Counted from the stretch's first letter, positions 27,950 through 38,189 are shown. The stretch is 64,000 nt of DNA from Rhodobacteraceae bacterium KLH11 (GCA_000158135.1 DS999531.1:2592996-2656995), one strand, 5' to 3'. Translations and numbers: made by a program. The notes: generated by a model from the letters alone, not told the origin.

Positions 27950-28082
27950 TGGCCGCGCTCCTCTCCCTATGACGCCGGGCTGCCCGAACAGGGCGCAGGC
28001 CGACATCTCATGAATGATGTGCAACGCGTTGAAGCGGAGCAGCGGTGAGGAAAAAAGAGGCGATCCCGCAGAGAGGCGCTTA

Positions 28083-28114
28083 TTTCGTCATCCCTTTGTC
28101 AAATGATGACGAAA
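28083..28114. promoter_or_regulatory. 10-bp inverted repeat between cinA and amt
   Basis: TTTCGTCATC (28083-28092) and GATGACGAAA (28105-28114) are perfect inverted repeats around a 12-bp centre. The centre contains TTGACA on the minus strand, facing amt, but no good -10 follows at the right distance. It may be an operator around a -35 element for amt, or a weak hairpin at the cinA end. No T run is present. Confidence 0.45.
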
Positions 28115-28132
28115 CATGCAGCCTTTGTGCGA

Positions 28133-28621
28133 TCAGCCCTGTTTTTGGGCAAAGTTGGAAAGCCCGCTGAGCAACAGGTGCAAGGCATGGTCGCACGCCA
28201 TCCGGCGCACCGCGTCGCGTCCGGGGGCACCGAATTCCATGGTTTCGGTCAGTGTGGTCTGACCCGCGCCGGCCAACCCAAAGCACACGCGGCCTTCGGG
28301 TTTGTATTCGGACCCGCCCGGTCCGGCGATCCCGGTGACCGAGATTGCCAGTTGCGCGTGTGACTGGCGCAACGCGCCTTCGGCCATCTCGTGCGCGACC
28401 TGTTCCGAGACGGCACCGAAGGCCTTCAGTGTTTCGGGCCGGACGCCCAGCATCTCTTGCTTGGCGGAGTTGGTATAGGTGACGAAACCGCGCTCGACCA
28501 CGGCGGAACTGCCGGGAATATCGGTCAGAGCGGCAGCAACCATACCGCCGGTGCAGCTTTCGGCGGTGGTAATCATCACCCCACGGGATTTGGCACGATC
28601 CAGCAGGTCAGGCACGTTCAT
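28133..28621 (-). CDS. CinA C-terminal domain protein (nicotinamide-nucleotide amidase type)
   Basis: The 162-residue protein is the stand-alone CinA C-terminal domain, known as PncC where it deamidates nicotinamide mononucleotide for NAD recycling. It shows the AESCTGGMVAAAL motif at 20-32, VTYTNSAKQEMLGV, and VTGIAGPGGSEYKPEGRVCF. The N-terminal MoCF-like domain of long CinA proteins is absent, as in many alphaproteobacteria. It overlaps pgpA by 4 bp at the end of the ispDF-pgpA-cinA operon. Confidence 0.93.
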   Translation of the reverse strand: MNVPDLLDRAKSRGVMITTAESCTGGMVAAALTDIPGSSAVVERGFVTYTNSAKQEMLGVRPETLKAFGAVSEQVAHEMAEGALRQSHAQLAISVTGIAGPGGSEYKPEGRVCFGLAGAGQTTLTETMEFGAPGRDAVRRMACDHALHLLLSGLSNFAQKQG

Positions 28622-29115
28622 AGGCCTAATACCCCATGCGCGATGCCGGCCAGAACCGCCACGCCGATAGCCGCGAAGATGCCTGCGATCACGTCATCCA
28701 ACATCACCCCCATCGGGTCACCCCGCCGGTCGGCCCAGCCAACCGGACCGGGCTTGGTGATGTCAAACAGGCGAAACAGCAGGAACCCGGCGACCCAGCC
28801 GGGCCAGAGGGCGGTGACCTCGATCCCGTGCGACCACGCAGGGTAGGACACGGCCCAGATCGCAATGAACTGGCCTGTGACCTCATCAATCACAATCTCG
28901 GAAGGATCATGATCATCCTGACCCGCCGTCATGACGCGCGTGGCCCAAAGGCCAGCGACGAAGGTCCAGATCGTGGCGACGAACAGCAGAGGGAACCCGC
29001 CGATCACGTGCAAAAGCCAGGCAAGGGGCAGGGCGGCCAGCGATCCCCAGGTGCCGGGGGCCGGACGCAGATAGCCGACGCCGCCGACGGTTCCAATCAA
29101 CTGTGCCGCGGTCAT
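28618..29115 (-). CDS. pgpA: Phosphatidylglycerophosphatase A
   Basis: PgpA removes a phosphate to make phosphatidylglycerol in the inner membrane. The 165-residue protein has the typical [24 protein letters not shown] start, the [13 protein letters not shown] segment with its acidic residues, and [19 protein letters not shown] near the end. Three to four hydrophobic stretches are present. It overlaps ispDF and cinA by 4 bp each, so the three genes are translationally coupled. Confidence 0.94.
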   Translation of the reverse strand: MTAAQLIGTVGGVGYLRPAPGTWGSLAALPLAWLLHVIGGFPLLFVATIWTFVAGLWATRVMTAGQDDHDPSEIVIDEVTGQFIAIWAVSYPAWSHGIEVTALWPGWVAGFLLFRLFDITKPGPVGWADRRGDPMGVMLDDVIAGIFAAIGVAVLAGIAHGVLGL

Positions 29116-30242
29116 GGTTTCACCAGACAGGCTGTGGCGAGCGAGGCAATACCCTCGCTGCGGCCGGTGAACCCAAGCCGTTCCGAAGTGGTCGCCTTGA
29201 CCGAGACCTGATCGGTGCGCAGCCCCATGATATGCGCCATTTCCGCGCGCATGGCTTCGGCATAAGGTCCGATTTTGGGGTGCTCACAGACCAGCGTGCA
29301 ATCAACGTTCGAGATGCGATAGCCCATCTGTTCCGCCAGTTCGACCGCGTGGCGCAGGAAAATCCTGCTGGCCGCGCCCTTCCATTGCGGATCCGACGGG
29401 GGGAAATGCTGTCCGATATCGCCTTGCGCCAGCGCGCCATAGATTGCATCGGTCACCGCGTGCATGCCCACATCGGCATCCGAATGCCCCTGCAACCCAC
29501 GCGTATGCGGGATTTTCACACCGCACAGGATCACATGATCGCCATCGCCAAAGCGGTGCACGTCGTACCCGTTGCCCAGCCTTACGTCCATATCCGTTCC
29601 CATTATACGTTCCGCCCGGTCGAAATCTTCGGGGCGGGTGATTTTGATATTGTCCGCGTCGCCCGGAATAATAGCCACATCAATCCCGGCGGCTCGGGCA
29701 ACTTCAACATCGTCAGCGGCCCCACCGGGATGCGCCGCATGGGCTGCTGCGATCATGTCATAGCAGAACCCCTGTGGCGTCTGCGCCGCATAAAGCCCGC
29801 CGCGCGCCTGGGTTCCCGTCACCACCGCCCCGGCACCGGTCCAGAGCGCATCGGTGACCGCAAGCCCGGGGGCCGCGGCGGAGTGGGTATCCAGCGCAGT
29901 GAGAACGTCGCGGATGATCCGGTCACTGACGCAGGGTCGGGCGACATCGTGGATCAGAACCTTGGTGATGTCATGCCGGGCCAGCGCATGCAGCCCGCTG
30001 CGCACCGAGCTTGCGCGGTCGGCACCACCGGGGGCGAGGATCAGGCCAGATGAGGCAAACGCCGCCCACGCCTCTGCGTCGTCGGGTGACAGCACCAGCA
30101 CAATGTGGTCAACGCGATTCCGAAACCGCTCGATCGTCCAGTCGGCCACCTTGCGCCCGTGCAACATGCGCCACTGTTTGGGCGTGCTGCCCCCGGCGCG
30201 TTCTCCGCGTCCTGCGGCGACGATAATGGCGGCGGTGGTCAT
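29112..30242 (-). CDS. ispDF: Bifunctional IspD/IspF enzyme of the MEP isoprenoid pathway
   Basis: The 376-residue fusion carries two non-consecutive steps of isoprenoid synthesis: cytidylyltransferase (IspD) and cyclodiphosphate synthase (IspF). IspD occupies about 1-215 with [15 protein letters not shown] and [12 protein letters not shown]. IspF begins near 221 with [12 protein letters not shown], whose Asp227 and His229 bind metal, and ends with [20 protein letters not shown]. Such fusions are common in alphaproteobacteria. The ATG at 30242 is used. The 182 bp between it and dusB show no clear regulatory site. Confidence 0.96.
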   Translation of the reverse strand: MTTAAIIVAAGRGERAGGSTPKQWRMLHGRKVADWTIERFRNRVDHIVLVLSPDDAEAWAAFASSGLILAPGGADRASSVRSGLHALARHDITKVLIHDVARPCVSDRIIRDVLTALDTHSAAAPGLAVTDALWTGAGAVVTGTQARGGLYAAQTPQGFCYDMIAAAHAAHPGGAADDVEVARAAGIDVAIIPGDADNIKITRPEDFDRAERIMGTDMDVRLGNGYDVHRFGDGDHVILCGVKIPHTRGLQGHSDADVGMHAVTDAIYGALAQGDIGQHFPPSDPQWKGAASRIFLRHAVELAEQMGYRISNVDCTLVCEHPKIGPYAEAMRAEMAHIMGLRTDQVSVKATTSERLGFTGRSEGIASLATACLVKP

Positions 30243-30424
30243 GGCTGACGGCTCTCCTGCATTGAGGCACTGTTTAGGTGGCGGTGAATGCATAGGCAAT
30301 CACCCGCGTCAAAATGCCTAAAAATTGTGCATATGGTGAATTTGCAAGCTTGAATGCTGCCGTTTTGTTGTTCATATGCTGCGATTTCGATATTAAAAGC
30401 CCAACTGCTCAAGGAATAGGCACA

Positions 30425-31408
30425 TTGACCCTGCGTCTTGCTGAGAAACATCTGACCCCTCCGGTGCTGCTGGCGCCCATGGCTGGAATCACTGACCGGC
30501 CGTTCCGCGATCTGGTGATGCGCTTCGGGGCCGGGATGGTCGTCAGCGAGATGGTCGCCAGCCAGGAGATGGTGCAGGCCAAACCCGGCGTGCGTGAACG
30601 GGCCGAGTTGTCGGCGGATGTGGAAAACACCGCCGTGCAACTGGCCGGGCGCGAGGCGCATTGGATGGCTGAAGCAGCCCGGCAGGTTGCCGACCGGGGT
30701 GCGCGGGTGATCGACATCAACATGGGATGTCCCGCCAAGAAGGTGACCAACGGCTATTCCGGCTCGGCTTTGCTGAAAACGCCCGATCATGCGCTGACGC
30801 TGATCGAGGCCGTGGTGGCGGCGGTGGACATTCCGGTGACATTGAAAACGCGGCTGGGCTGGGATGACAGTTTGCTGAACGCACCCGATGTGGCGCGGCG
30901 GGCGCAGGATGCCGGTATTCAGATGGTCACGATCCATGGGCGCACGCGCTGTCAGTTCTACAAGGGGCGGGCTGATTGGCAGGCGATCGGCGCGGTGAAA
31001 GAGGCGGTCTCGGTCCCTGTCATCGCAAATGGAGATATAACGGGTCCCGGTGCTGCGCGAACGGCTTTGGATCAATCCGGCGCTGATGGCGTGATGGTGG
31101 GGCGCGGTGCGCAGGGCAGGCCATGGTTGCTGGCCCAGATTTGCCATGACCTCTATGGCATTGCCCCACCAGATATCCCAACCGGGTCAGCCCTGATCGA
31201 CATGGTGCGCGGTCACTATCAGGCGATGCTGGCTTTCTACGGCACCGATCTGGGCCTGCGTGTCGCGCGAAAACATCTGGGCTGGTACATGGATGATGCC
31301 GGAACGCCCGCCACATTACGGCGCGCGGTCCTGACCTCGCGCGACACAGGCGAGGTGCTGCATCTGCTGGGCGACGCGTTGAACGGTTCGGCGGAGGTGG
31401 CGGCATGA
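30425..31408 (+). CDS. dusB: tRNA-dihydrouridine synthase (DusB/NifR3)
   Basis: DusB reduces uridines in tRNA using FMN. The 327-residue protein has PVLLAPMAGITDRPFRDL at the N-terminus, the catalytic cysteine in MGCPAKKV (near residue 102), and VTIHGRTRCQFYKGRADW. No ATG precedes the conserved start, so TTG at 30425, 9 nt behind AAGGA, is the best start and gives TLRLAEKHL. An open extension upstream has different character. dusB overlaps ntrB by 4 bp; this nifR3-ntrB-ntrC order is the classical Rhodobacter arrangement. Confidence 0.94.
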   Translation: MTLRLAEKHLTPPVLLAPMAGITDRPFRDLVMRFGAGMVVSEMVASQEMVQAKPGVRERAELSADVENTAVQLAGREAHWMAEAARQVADRGARVIDINMGCPAKKVTNGYSGSALLKTPDHALTLIEAVVAAVDIPVTLKTRLGWDDSLLNAPDVARRAQDAGIQMVTIHGRTRCQFYKGRADWQAIGAVKEAVSVPVIANGDITGPGAARTALDQSGADGVMVGRGAQGRPWLLAQICHDLYGIAPPDIPTGSALIDMVRGHYQAMLAFYGTDLGLRVARKHLGWYMDDAGTPATLRRAVLTSRDTGEVLHLLGDALNGSAEVAA

Positions 31409-32484
31409 CCTCGGACCAGAGCATCTGGGCCTCGCTGCCGGTTCCGGCCTTCATCATCAATGCCGAGGACCAGATACTGGACATCAATTCCTCGGGCGAG
31501 GGGTTTCTGAATGCCTCTCGCAAGGCCGTGATCGGGCATCCGGTCTGGGATCAGATCGCGGTCGATGCACCGCTGGAGGAAGCCTTCTTGCGGGCCCGGC
31601 GGCAGGGTACGCCCTTGTTCGTGAACGATGTGGATGTGGGCTCGGGCAATCGCGCGCCGCTGCAATGTGCGCTGCAGATCGCGCCGCTGATAGGGCACCC
31701 CGGAGCGATGATCATGATCATTTCGCCGCGCGAGTTGTCGGGGCGGATGACGCGGGGCAATACGGTGAAGTCTGCCGCGCAATCGGCCATCGGCATGGCC
31801 GAGATGCTGGCGCATGAGATCAAGAACCCGCTGGCCGGCATCACCGGCGCGGCGCAGTTGCTCAGCATGAATATCGCGCAGCAAGACCTTGAACTGACAG
31901 ATCTTATCGTCGAGGAAAGCCGCCGTATCGTAAAGCTGCTGGAGCAGGTGGAGCAGTTCGGCAACCTGTCGCAGCCTGATTTCAGACCCGTCAATATTCA
32001 TGATGTGCTGGACCGCGCACGCCGGTCTGCGCTGCTGGGCTTCGGCGCGCATATGACCATTGTTGAGGATTATGATCCTTCGCTGCCATTGGCCTACGGA
32101 GACCCGGATCAGTTCCTGCAGGTGATCCTGAACCTGCTCAGGAACGCCTCGGAGGCCGCTGATGGCAATGGCACAATCCGGCTGCGCACTTACTTCGAAC
32201 ATTCGTTCCGATTGCGGCGCAGCGACGGGTCGGGGCATTCGCTGCCCCTGCAGGTTGAGATTATCGATGACGGTCCGGGTCTGCCCGAAAATATTCGAAG
32301 TGATATTTTCGATCCCTTCGTGTCGGGCCGGGAAAACGGCACCGGGCTGGGGCTGGCACTGGTCAGCAAGATCATATCCGACCATGACGGCTGGATTTCA
32401 GCGGAGTCTGTGCCCGGGCGCACGGTTTTCCGCCTGTCCTTGCGGCGTGCGCCGCCGGACGCCCATGAAAAGGAGAGCATCTGA
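31405..32484 (+). CDS. ntrB: Nitrogen-regulation sensor kinase NtrB
   Basis: NtrB phosphorylates or dephosphorylates NtrC according to nitrogen status signalled by PII. The 359-residue soluble kinase has an N-terminal PAS domain ([23 protein letters not shown]). The phosphoacceptor H137 lies in [20 protein letters not shown], and the ATPase boxes are [23 protein letters not shown] and [11 protein letters not shown]. It overlaps dusB by 4 bp and ntrC by 1 bp. No membrane segment is present, as expected. Confidence 0.96.
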   Translation: MTSDQSIWASLPVPAFIINAEDQILDINSSGEGFLNASRKAVIGHPVWDQIAVDAPLEEAFLRARRQGTPLFVNDVDVGSGNRAPLQCALQIAPLIGHPGAMIMIISPRELSGRMTRGNTVKSAAQSAIGMAEMLAHEIKNPLAGITGAAQLLSMNIAQQDLELTDLIVEESRRIVKLLEQVEQFGNLSQPDFRPVNIHDVLDRARRSALLGFGAHMTIVEDYDPSLPLAYGDPDQFLQVILNLLRNASEAADGNGTIRLRTYFEHSFRLRRSDGSGHSLPLQVEIIDDGPGLPENIRSDIFDPFVSGRENGTGLGLALVSKIISDHDGWISAESVPGRTVFRLSLRRAPPDAHEKESI

Positions 32485-33851
32485 TGGATGGCACTATTCT
32501 GGTTGCCGATGACGACCGCACGATCCGCACGGTTCTGACTCAGGCCCTGACACGGGCAGGCTGCAAGGTGCATGCCACGTCGTCACTGACCACGCTGATG
32601 CGCTGGGTGGCCGAGGGGAAAGGCGACGTGGTGATCTCGGATGTGGTGATGCCTGATGGGAACGGGTTGGAGATGCTGCCCAAGATCGCGCAGGACCGGC
32701 CCGGTTTGCCGGTCATCGTGATCTCGGCCCAGAACACCATCATGACAGCGATTCAGGCGGCCGAGGCGGACGCCTATGATTATCTGCCCAAGCCCTTCGA
32801 TCTGCCCGATCTGATGAAACGGACCGCCCGCGCTTTGGATCAGAAACAGCGCGCGCAGGTTGAACCGGTCGAGGCGGGTGACGATCGCCCTGATGAGTTG
32901 CCACTGGTCGGTCGCACCCCGGTGATGCAGGCGCTGTATCGTCTGGTGGCGCGGGTGATGAATACCGATCTGCCGGTGATGATCTCGGGGGAAAGCGGTA
33001 CAGGTAAGTCACTGATCGCGCGCGCTATCCACGATTTCTCGGATCGCCGGACGCTGCCCTTTGTGACCGCAACGGCGGCGGATCTGAGCGATCTTGAAGG
33101 CCCCGCGCGGGTCATGGCGCGGGTGCGGGGCGGGACGCTGTTGATCGACGAAATTACCGATATCGATGATGAGATTCAGGCCCGTATCGTGCGCATGATG
33201 GACACTCCGGGTGATCACGTGCCGCGTTTCATGGCCACCAGCCAATCGGACCTGACCGAAGCGATGGAAAGTGGGCGCGTGCGGCAGGATCTGTACTATC
33301 GCCTCTGTGGCGCTACGATCCATGTTCCGGCCTTGCGCGAACGTGTGGATGATATCACCTTGCTGACCGATCACTTTCTGGGACGTGAGGAACGCGACAG
33401 CGGTGTGCAGCGCCGACTAAGTCCCGACGCGGTTGAACTGGTGCGCCGGTATTCCTGGCCGGGCAATGTCCGCCAGTTGGAAAACGCGATCCGTCGTCTC
33501 AGTCTGACCAGCCGCGCTGATGAGATATCACGCACCGAAGTGGAAATGGTATTGGGCAGCCAGCCCGAAGCCGAGCCGGTTCTGGGCGATGGCGAACGCG
33601 AGAAGCTGTCATCTTCAGTGGCGCGTCACCTGCGGCGCTATTTCGATCTGCACGGGAATATCCTGCCGCCGCCCGGCCTTTATCAGCGCATTCTGCGCGA
33701 AGTCGAGGCCCCTTTGATCGAAATCGCCCTGGATGCGACCGGGGGCAATCAGGCAAAATGTGCTGATCTTCTGGGGATTAACCGGAATACACTGCGGAAA
33801 AAGATCACCGATCTCGATATTCAGGTGACACGTCGCCGCAAACTGATGTAA
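32484..33851 (+). CDS. ntrC: Response regulator NtrC lacking the GAFTGA motif
   Basis: The 455-residue regulator has a receiver domain (phosphoacceptor Asp53 in [11 protein letters not shown]), an AAA+ domain with Walker A GESGTGKS (169-176) and Walker B TLLIDEI near 218, and a C-terminal HTH ([21 protein letters not shown]). Between the Walker motifs the usual ELFGHxxGAFTGA loop is missing; residues 200-217 read [18 protein letters not shown]. The same deletion is known for Rhodobacter capsulatus NtrC, which activates the sigma70-type polymerase instead of sigma54. The same mode is therefore likely here. Confidence 0.95.
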   Translation: MDGTILVADDDRTIRTVLTQALTRAGCKVHATSSLTTLMRWVAEGKGDVVISDVVMPDGNGLEMLPKIAQDRPGLPVIVISAQNTIMTAIQAAEADAYDYLPKPFDLPDLMKRTARALDQKQRAQVEPVEAGDDRPDELPLVGRTPVMQALYRLVARVMNTDLPVMISGESGTGKSLIARAIHDFSDRRTLPFVTATAADLSDLEGPARVMARVRGGTLLIDEITDIDDEIQARIVRMMDTPGDHVPRFMATSQSDLTEAMESGRVRQDLYYRLCGATIHVPALRERVDDITLLTDHFLGREERDSGVQRRLSPDAVELVRRYSWPGNVRQLENAIRRLSLTSRADEISRTEVEMVLGSQPEAEPVLGDGEREKLSSSVARHLRRYFDLHGNILPPPGLYQRILREVEAPLIEIALDATGGNQAKCADLLGINRNTLRKKITDLDIQVTRRRKLM

Positions 33852-33950
33852 TATCGCCACACAAACCGTGGCATTCGGGTTCGTACCCGGGAACGACCAC
33901 GACATATGGCGGTCAGCCGCGCAGGCGGCACATCAGTAAGAGGGCAGACG

Positions 33951-36239
33951 GTGGCAACCCGGGCACAGAACGGGCCGATCCTATCGATCAACCGGTGGCG
34001 CAAGTCCCGGAAGATGCGCAATTTCAGTACCTTGGGGCTTGTTGTTCTGGGGCCGTTATTGGCGCTGGCGACATATCTTGTAATTGGACCTTTTGATCTG
34101 GGCGCGGCTGCACCGACGCTGCGGCTGATCCTGCTTGCTGATCTGGTCTATGTGCTGGTTGTGGCAGCCCTTGTGCTGGGGCAGCTTTTCAGCCTGATCG
34201 CTGCACGGCGCGCCAAATCAGCGGGCTCTCGCCTGCACCTGCGTTTGATCGGCGCATTCACGCTGTTGGCGCTGGTGCCCACCGTCACAGTGGCAATCTT
34301 TGCCGGGCTGACCGTGAATATCGGGCTTGAGGGCTGGTTTTCGGACCGGGTGCGGCAGGTTGTGGGCTCGTCGCTCAGCGCGGCAGAGGCGTATGAGCAG
34401 GAACACCGGCAGGGGTTAACGCAGGACGCAGCGGCGCTGGCCCGTTTTCTGGATAACGCGCGAACGCTGGACTACTACATCTCGGATGCAGAGCTGCGCG
34501 AGGTTCTGGCCCAAGGGCAGGCCCAGATTCAGCGCGGTCTGCGAGAGGCCTATGTGATCGATGGCAGCGGGGAAATCCGGTCGCGCGGGGATCGCTCATA
34601 CCTGTTTGATTACGAGGCTCCGACGCCGGAAGAGATGATTGAGGCGAATGATCAGGGCGTGGCGATCATTGCCGATTGGGAAAACAGCGAATTTCGCGCG
34701 CTGGTGCCGCTGAAGGCGTATCTTGACCGCTATCTTTATGTCAGCCGCGAGGTTGATGGCGAACTTCTGACCCTGCTGGATGAGACCAAGGAAACGGCGC
34801 AATTCTACAGCCAGCTTGAAAGCGAACGCGGCAGGGTTCTGTTTGAATTTGGCCTTTTGTATCTGGGCTTTGCGGTGATCCTGATCCTTGCCGCCATGTC
34901 GCTGGGCATGTGGTTTGCCGAACGCCTCTCGCGCCCGGTTGGCCGCCTGACCACCGCAGCGCAGCGCGTTGGGGCAGGTGATCTGGGCGTTCAGGTCTAT
35001 GAAGAGGCCAGCGATGACGAGATCGCGATGCTGGGTCGCTATTTCAACCAGATGACCCGTCAGTTGAAGGGCCAGCGCGACACGTTGCTTGAGAACACGC
35101 GACAGATTGAACGTCGGCGGAGGCTGTTTGACTCGGTGCTCAGCTCGGTGACCTCGGGTGTTGTCGGTGTTGATCCCGACGGTTGCGTGACCTTTGTGAA
35201 TCGCTCGGCCGAGCGGTTGCTGGGATGGTCCGGCGGCGAACAGGATCTGGCCATCGGTATCGCCGTGCCCGAGTTTCTGCCACTGTTCGATGATCTGAAA
35301 TCCAGCGGGCAAGAGGCCGTGCAGGGGGAGGTGAAGGTAACCCGCAAGGGCCAGCTTGAGAACCTTCTGGTGCGCATGGCCAGGCGGCGTGGCGAGGATG
35401 GCCGGCCGGAAGGCTATGTGGTGGCTTTTGATGATGTGACCGATCTGGTCAGCGCGCAGCGTATGGCCGCCTGGGGCGATGTGGCCCGTCGTATTGCGCA
35501 TGAGATCAAGAACCCTCTGACCCCGATCGGGCTCAGCGCCGAGCGGATCAAACGTAAATTCGCACGCAAGCTGGATGAAGAAGACAGCGGCAGCCTGGAA
35601 TCGATGACCGATGTGATCGTGCGGCAGACCAACGATCTGCGGCGGATCGTGGATGAGTTTTCGAAATTCGCACGGATGCCCGAGCCGGATCGGCGCGAGG
35701 AAAATGTTGTTGGTCTGGTGCGCGAGGCGGTGTTGCTGCAGCAAGCCGGGCAGCCGGATGTTCAGATCGATGCGGATCTACCTGCGGAGCCGATCCTTGC
35801 GGATGTGGATGCTACGATGCTGAGTCAGGCGCTGACAAACCTGATCAAGAACGCAGGCGAAGCCATTGGTACGCTGAAAGAAAAAGGCGCGCCGGACAAT
35901 CTGGAACCTCAGATCAAGGTGGTGGTTTCCAGCGATGACGCCGGGACGCAGATCACCATTGCTGATAATGGTATTGGCCTGCCTGAAGACCGGGCACGGC
36001 TGTTTGAACCTTATGTAACAACCCGTGACGAGGGCACCGGCCTTGGCCTGCCCATCGTCAAGAAGATCATCGAAGAACATGGCGGAGCGCTGACATTGGA
36101 AGACGCGCCCACATTCGACGGACAGGACCATTTCGGCGCGATGGCTGTCATTCGTCTTCCCGGGGCCTCAGGCGGCCCGACAGTCGCGCCGGAAAAACAG
36201 GCGATTAAAACAAACAAACTGAAAGCAGGCCAAAGATGA
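33951..36239 (+). CDS. ntrY: Membrane sensor kinase NtrY
   Basis: NtrY is the membrane kinase of the NtrYX pair, tied to nitrogen and redox responses. The 762-residue protein has several N-terminal hydrophobic segments with a long periplasmic loop, a HAMP region (SRPVGRLTTAAQRVGAGDLGV), and a PAS-like domain (VVGVDPDGCVTFVNRSAERLLGW). The phosphoacceptor is near residue 517 in [21 protein letters not shown], followed by N, G1 and G2 boxes. GTG at 33951 behind AAGAGGG is preferred over ATG at 33906, which has no ribosome site. ntrX overlaps by 4 bp. Confidence 0.93.
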   Translation: MATRAQNGPILSINRWRKSRKMRNFSTLGLVVLGPLLALATYLVIGPFDLGAAAPTLRLILLADLVYVLVVAALVLGQLFSLIAARRAKSAGSRLHLRLIGAFTLLALVPTVTVAIFAGLTVNIGLEGWFSDRVRQVVGSSLSAAEAYEQEHRQGLTQDAAALARFLDNARTLDYYISDAELREVLAQGQAQIQRGLREAYVIDGSGEIRSRGDRSYLFDYEAPTPEEMIEANDQGVAIIADWENSEFRALVPLKAYLDRYLYVSREVDGELLTLLDETKETAQFYSQLESERGRVLFEFGLLYLGFAVILILAAMSLGMWFAERLSRPVGRLTTAAQRVGAGDLGVQVYEEASDDEIAMLGRYFNQMTRQLKGQRDTLLENTRQIERRRRLFDSVLSSVTSGVVGVDPDGCVTFVNRSAERLLGWSGGEQDLAIGIAVPEFLPLFDDLKSSGQEAVQGEVKVTRKGQLENLLVRMARRRGEDGRPEGYVVAFDDVTDLVSAQRMAAWGDVARRIAHEIKNPLTPIGLSAERIKRKFARKLDEEDSGSLESMTDVIVRQTNDLRRIVDEFSKFARMPEPDRREENVVGLVREAVLLQQAGQPDVQIDADLPAEPILADVDATMLSQALTNLIKNAGEAIGTLKEKGAPDNLEPQIKVVVSSDDAGTQITIADNGIGLPEDRARLFEPYVTTRDEGTGLGLPIVKKIIEEHGGALTLEDAPTFDGQDHFGAMAVIRLPGASGGPTVAPEKQAIKTNKLKAGQR

Positions 36240-37645
36240 GCGACATTCTGATCGTAGATGACGAACGCGATATTCGCGAACTGGTGTCCGATATTCTGGA
36301 GGACGAAGGCTATTCCACCCGGCTGGCGGCAAACTCGGATGAGTGCATGTCGTCGATCAATTCTGAACCGCCCGGATTGCTGATCCTCGATATCTGGCTG
36401 AAGGACAGCCGCATGGACGGGATCGATATCCTGAAAGCGGTCAAGCGCGACAACCCGGATGTGCCGGTGGTGATCATTTCGGGCCACGGCAATATCGAGA
36501 TCGCAGTGGCGGCCATCAAGCAGGGGGCTTACGACTTTATCGAAAAGCCCTTTAATATTGACCAGTTGATGGTGGTGATCCGTCGCGCGATGGAAACCTC
36601 GCGCCTGCGCCGCGAGAATGCCTCGCTGAAACGGCAAGAGGTCAGCTGCTCGGATATGATCGGCAAGTCGGCCTCGTTCCGGGCGATGCAGGGGCAGTTG
36701 GACAAGGTGACCAAGTCGAACGGCCGCGTCATGCTCAGCGGGCCGGCCGGGTCGGGCAAGGAGATTGCCGCGCGCTATATCCATGCCCATTCCAACCGGG
36801 CCAATGCGCCGTTTGTCACCGTGAACTGTGCGGGGATCGAGCCCGAGCGGGTCGAAGAGGTTCTGTTTGGACGTGAATCATCCGAGCGCGGCATCGAATC
36901 CGGCCTGCTGGAAGAAGCGCATGGCGGTGTCGTTTACTTCGATGAAGTCGCGGATATGCCGCTTGGGACGCAATCCAAGATCCTGCGCGTGCTGGTCGAT
37001 CAGCAATTCCAGCGGGTTGGCGGATCGGACAAGGTTCGGGTCGATCTGCGCGTGATCTCATCGACCAACCGCGATCTGGAAGCAGAGATCGCCGCAGAAC
37101 GGTTCCGGGAAGAACTGTATCACCGGTTGAATGTGGTTCCGATTGCGGTGCCTTCGCTGGAGGAACGGCGCGAGGATATTCCGGTTCTGGCGCAGCATTT
37201 CATTGAGATGTGCAACGAAACCCAAGGGTTGCCGGTGCGTGCATTGACGGATGAGGCCGTGGCCCTGCTGCAGACGATGACCTGGCCGGGCAATGTGCGT
37301 CAACTCAAGAACCTGATCGAGCGGGTGCTGATCCTCGGGGATGGCAACGGGCCGATTGAGGCACGGGAATTGCCCAGTGAGGAAGAGAAATCTGACGAAT
37401 CCGGTCGCGTGGTGCTGTCGGGGGCGCTGGCAACATTGCCTCTGCGTGAAGCCCGCGAAGCGTTTGAACGTGAATACCTGCTGACCCAGATCAATCGGTT
37501 TGGTGGCAATATCAGCCGCACAGCCAGCTTTGTCGGCATGGAACGCAGCGCGCTGCACCGTAAGCTGAAATCGCTGGGGGTTGTGACCTCGAACAAATCC
37601 GGCGCGCGGGTGGCACAAATTGATGAGCCTGAACCGGCAGAGTAA
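36236..37645 (+). CDS. ntrX: Response regulator NtrX
   Basis: NtrX receives phosphate from NtrY. The 469-residue protein has a receiver domain (Asp52 in LLILDIWLKDSRMDG), an AAA+ domain with Walker A GPAGSGKE near 170, Walker B VVYFDEVADMP and LGTQSKILRVLVDQQFQRVGG, and a C-terminal HTH (FGGNISRTASFVGMERSALHRKL). As in NtrC of this window, a proper GAFTGA loop is absent; the region reads VLFGRESSERGIESG. This fits reports that NtrX proteins act without sigma54. A strong terminator follows. Confidence 0.95.
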   Translation: MSDILIVDDERDIRELVSDILEDEGYSTRLAANSDECMSSINSEPPGLLILDIWLKDSRMDGIDILKAVKRDNPDVPVVIISGHGNIEIAVAAIKQGAYDFIEKPFNIDQLMVVIRRAMETSRLRRENASLKRQEVSCSDMIGKSASFRAMQGQLDKVTKSNGRVMLSGPAGSGKEIAARYIHAHSNRANAPFVTVNCAGIEPERVEEVLFGRESSERGIESGLLEEAHGGVVYFDEVADMPLGTQSKILRVLVDQQFQRVGGSDKVRVDLRVISSTNRDLEAEIAAERFREELYHRLNVVPIAVPSLEERREDIPVLAQHFIEMCNETQGLPVRALTDEAVALLQTMTWPGNVRQLKNLIERVLILGDGNGPIEARELPSEEEKSDESGRVVLSGALATLPLREAREAFEREYLLTQINRFGGNISRTASFVGMERSALHRKLKSLGVVTSNKSGARVAQIDEPEPAE

Positions 37646-37666
37646 CGGCCCCGGTTGACGATCAAC

Positions 37667-37697
37667 AAACCCTCGGCGCGACGCGCACCGGGGGTTT
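37667..37697. terminator. Terminator after ntrX
   Basis: AAACCCTCGGCGCG pairs with CGCGCACCGGGGGTTTT around ACG, with two internal mismatches and T and A runs at the ends. It lies between ntrX and the convergent lipoprotein gene and can serve both. Confidence 0.88.
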
Positions 37698-37709
37698 TGC
37701 TTAGCAGGT

Positions 37710-38189
37710 TCAGCCCGCTTGCCCCGGGGTGATGATCTGGAATGAACCATCGTCGAATTTGACAAAGCAGGATGCGGTGTTCAGCGGCGGCAAGGTAGAG
37801 GTGCGCGCCGGTGTGACCCGTGATTTGACGCCCTGTTTGCAGGGCGGCAGGCTGACCGGGTGATATCCTTTTTGCGCCATGCATTGCGCCTCAACCTTAC
37901 TCCGCAGCCCCTGATTCACATCAACCGTGTAGATCCGGCCCGGCTCCCACCAGCCCGGGTTGCGATAGCATCGGCCATTTCGGTCGCAATAGGTGCGTCC
38001 GGGCCAATAGGTTGGCGGGCTCTGCCGGATCTGATTGGCGACGGGCGCATCTTTCAATGCTTGCACCTGACAGGCGGTGGTTTCGGTCTGCATCCGCGCA
38101 ACGCTTTCGCCTTCGCGGTAATACAGCGAAAGCGGGCTGCAGGCTGACAGGGTCAGCAGGCTTATCAGGACAGGCAGTATTGTTTTCAT
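37710..38189 (-). CDS. Putative lipoprotein
   Basis: The 159-residue product has a signal peptide ending in lipobox LTLSAC (Cys17). The mature part holds several cysteines (TACQVQ, YCDRNGRCYRNPGWW, EAQCMAQKGY, PPCKQG, ASCFVKF), which suggests disulfide bonds in the periplasm. I do not recognise the family. The ATG at 38189 is chosen; 10 further upstream codons lack a signal start. It is divergent from trkA and convergent with ntrX. Confidence 0.75.
   Translation of the reverse strand: MKTILPVLISLLTLSACSPLSLYYREGESVARMQTETTACQVQALKDAPVANQIRQSPPTYWPGRTYCDRNGRCYRNPGWWEPGRIYTVDVNQGLRSKVEAQCMAQKGYHPVSLPPCKQGVKSRVTPARTSTLPPLNTASCFVKFDDGSFQIITPGQAG

Noticed and set aside
26525..28048. A 507-codon open frame opposite pyrE and amt
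   Set aside because: It spans two known genes and a terminator on the other strand, and its Gln/His/Arg-rich translation is typical of antisense reading.
30425..37645. Nitrogen-fixation island, suggested by nifR3-ntrBC
   Set aside because: dusB/nifR3-ntrBC-ntrYX is general nitrogen control in this order. No nif structural genes are present.
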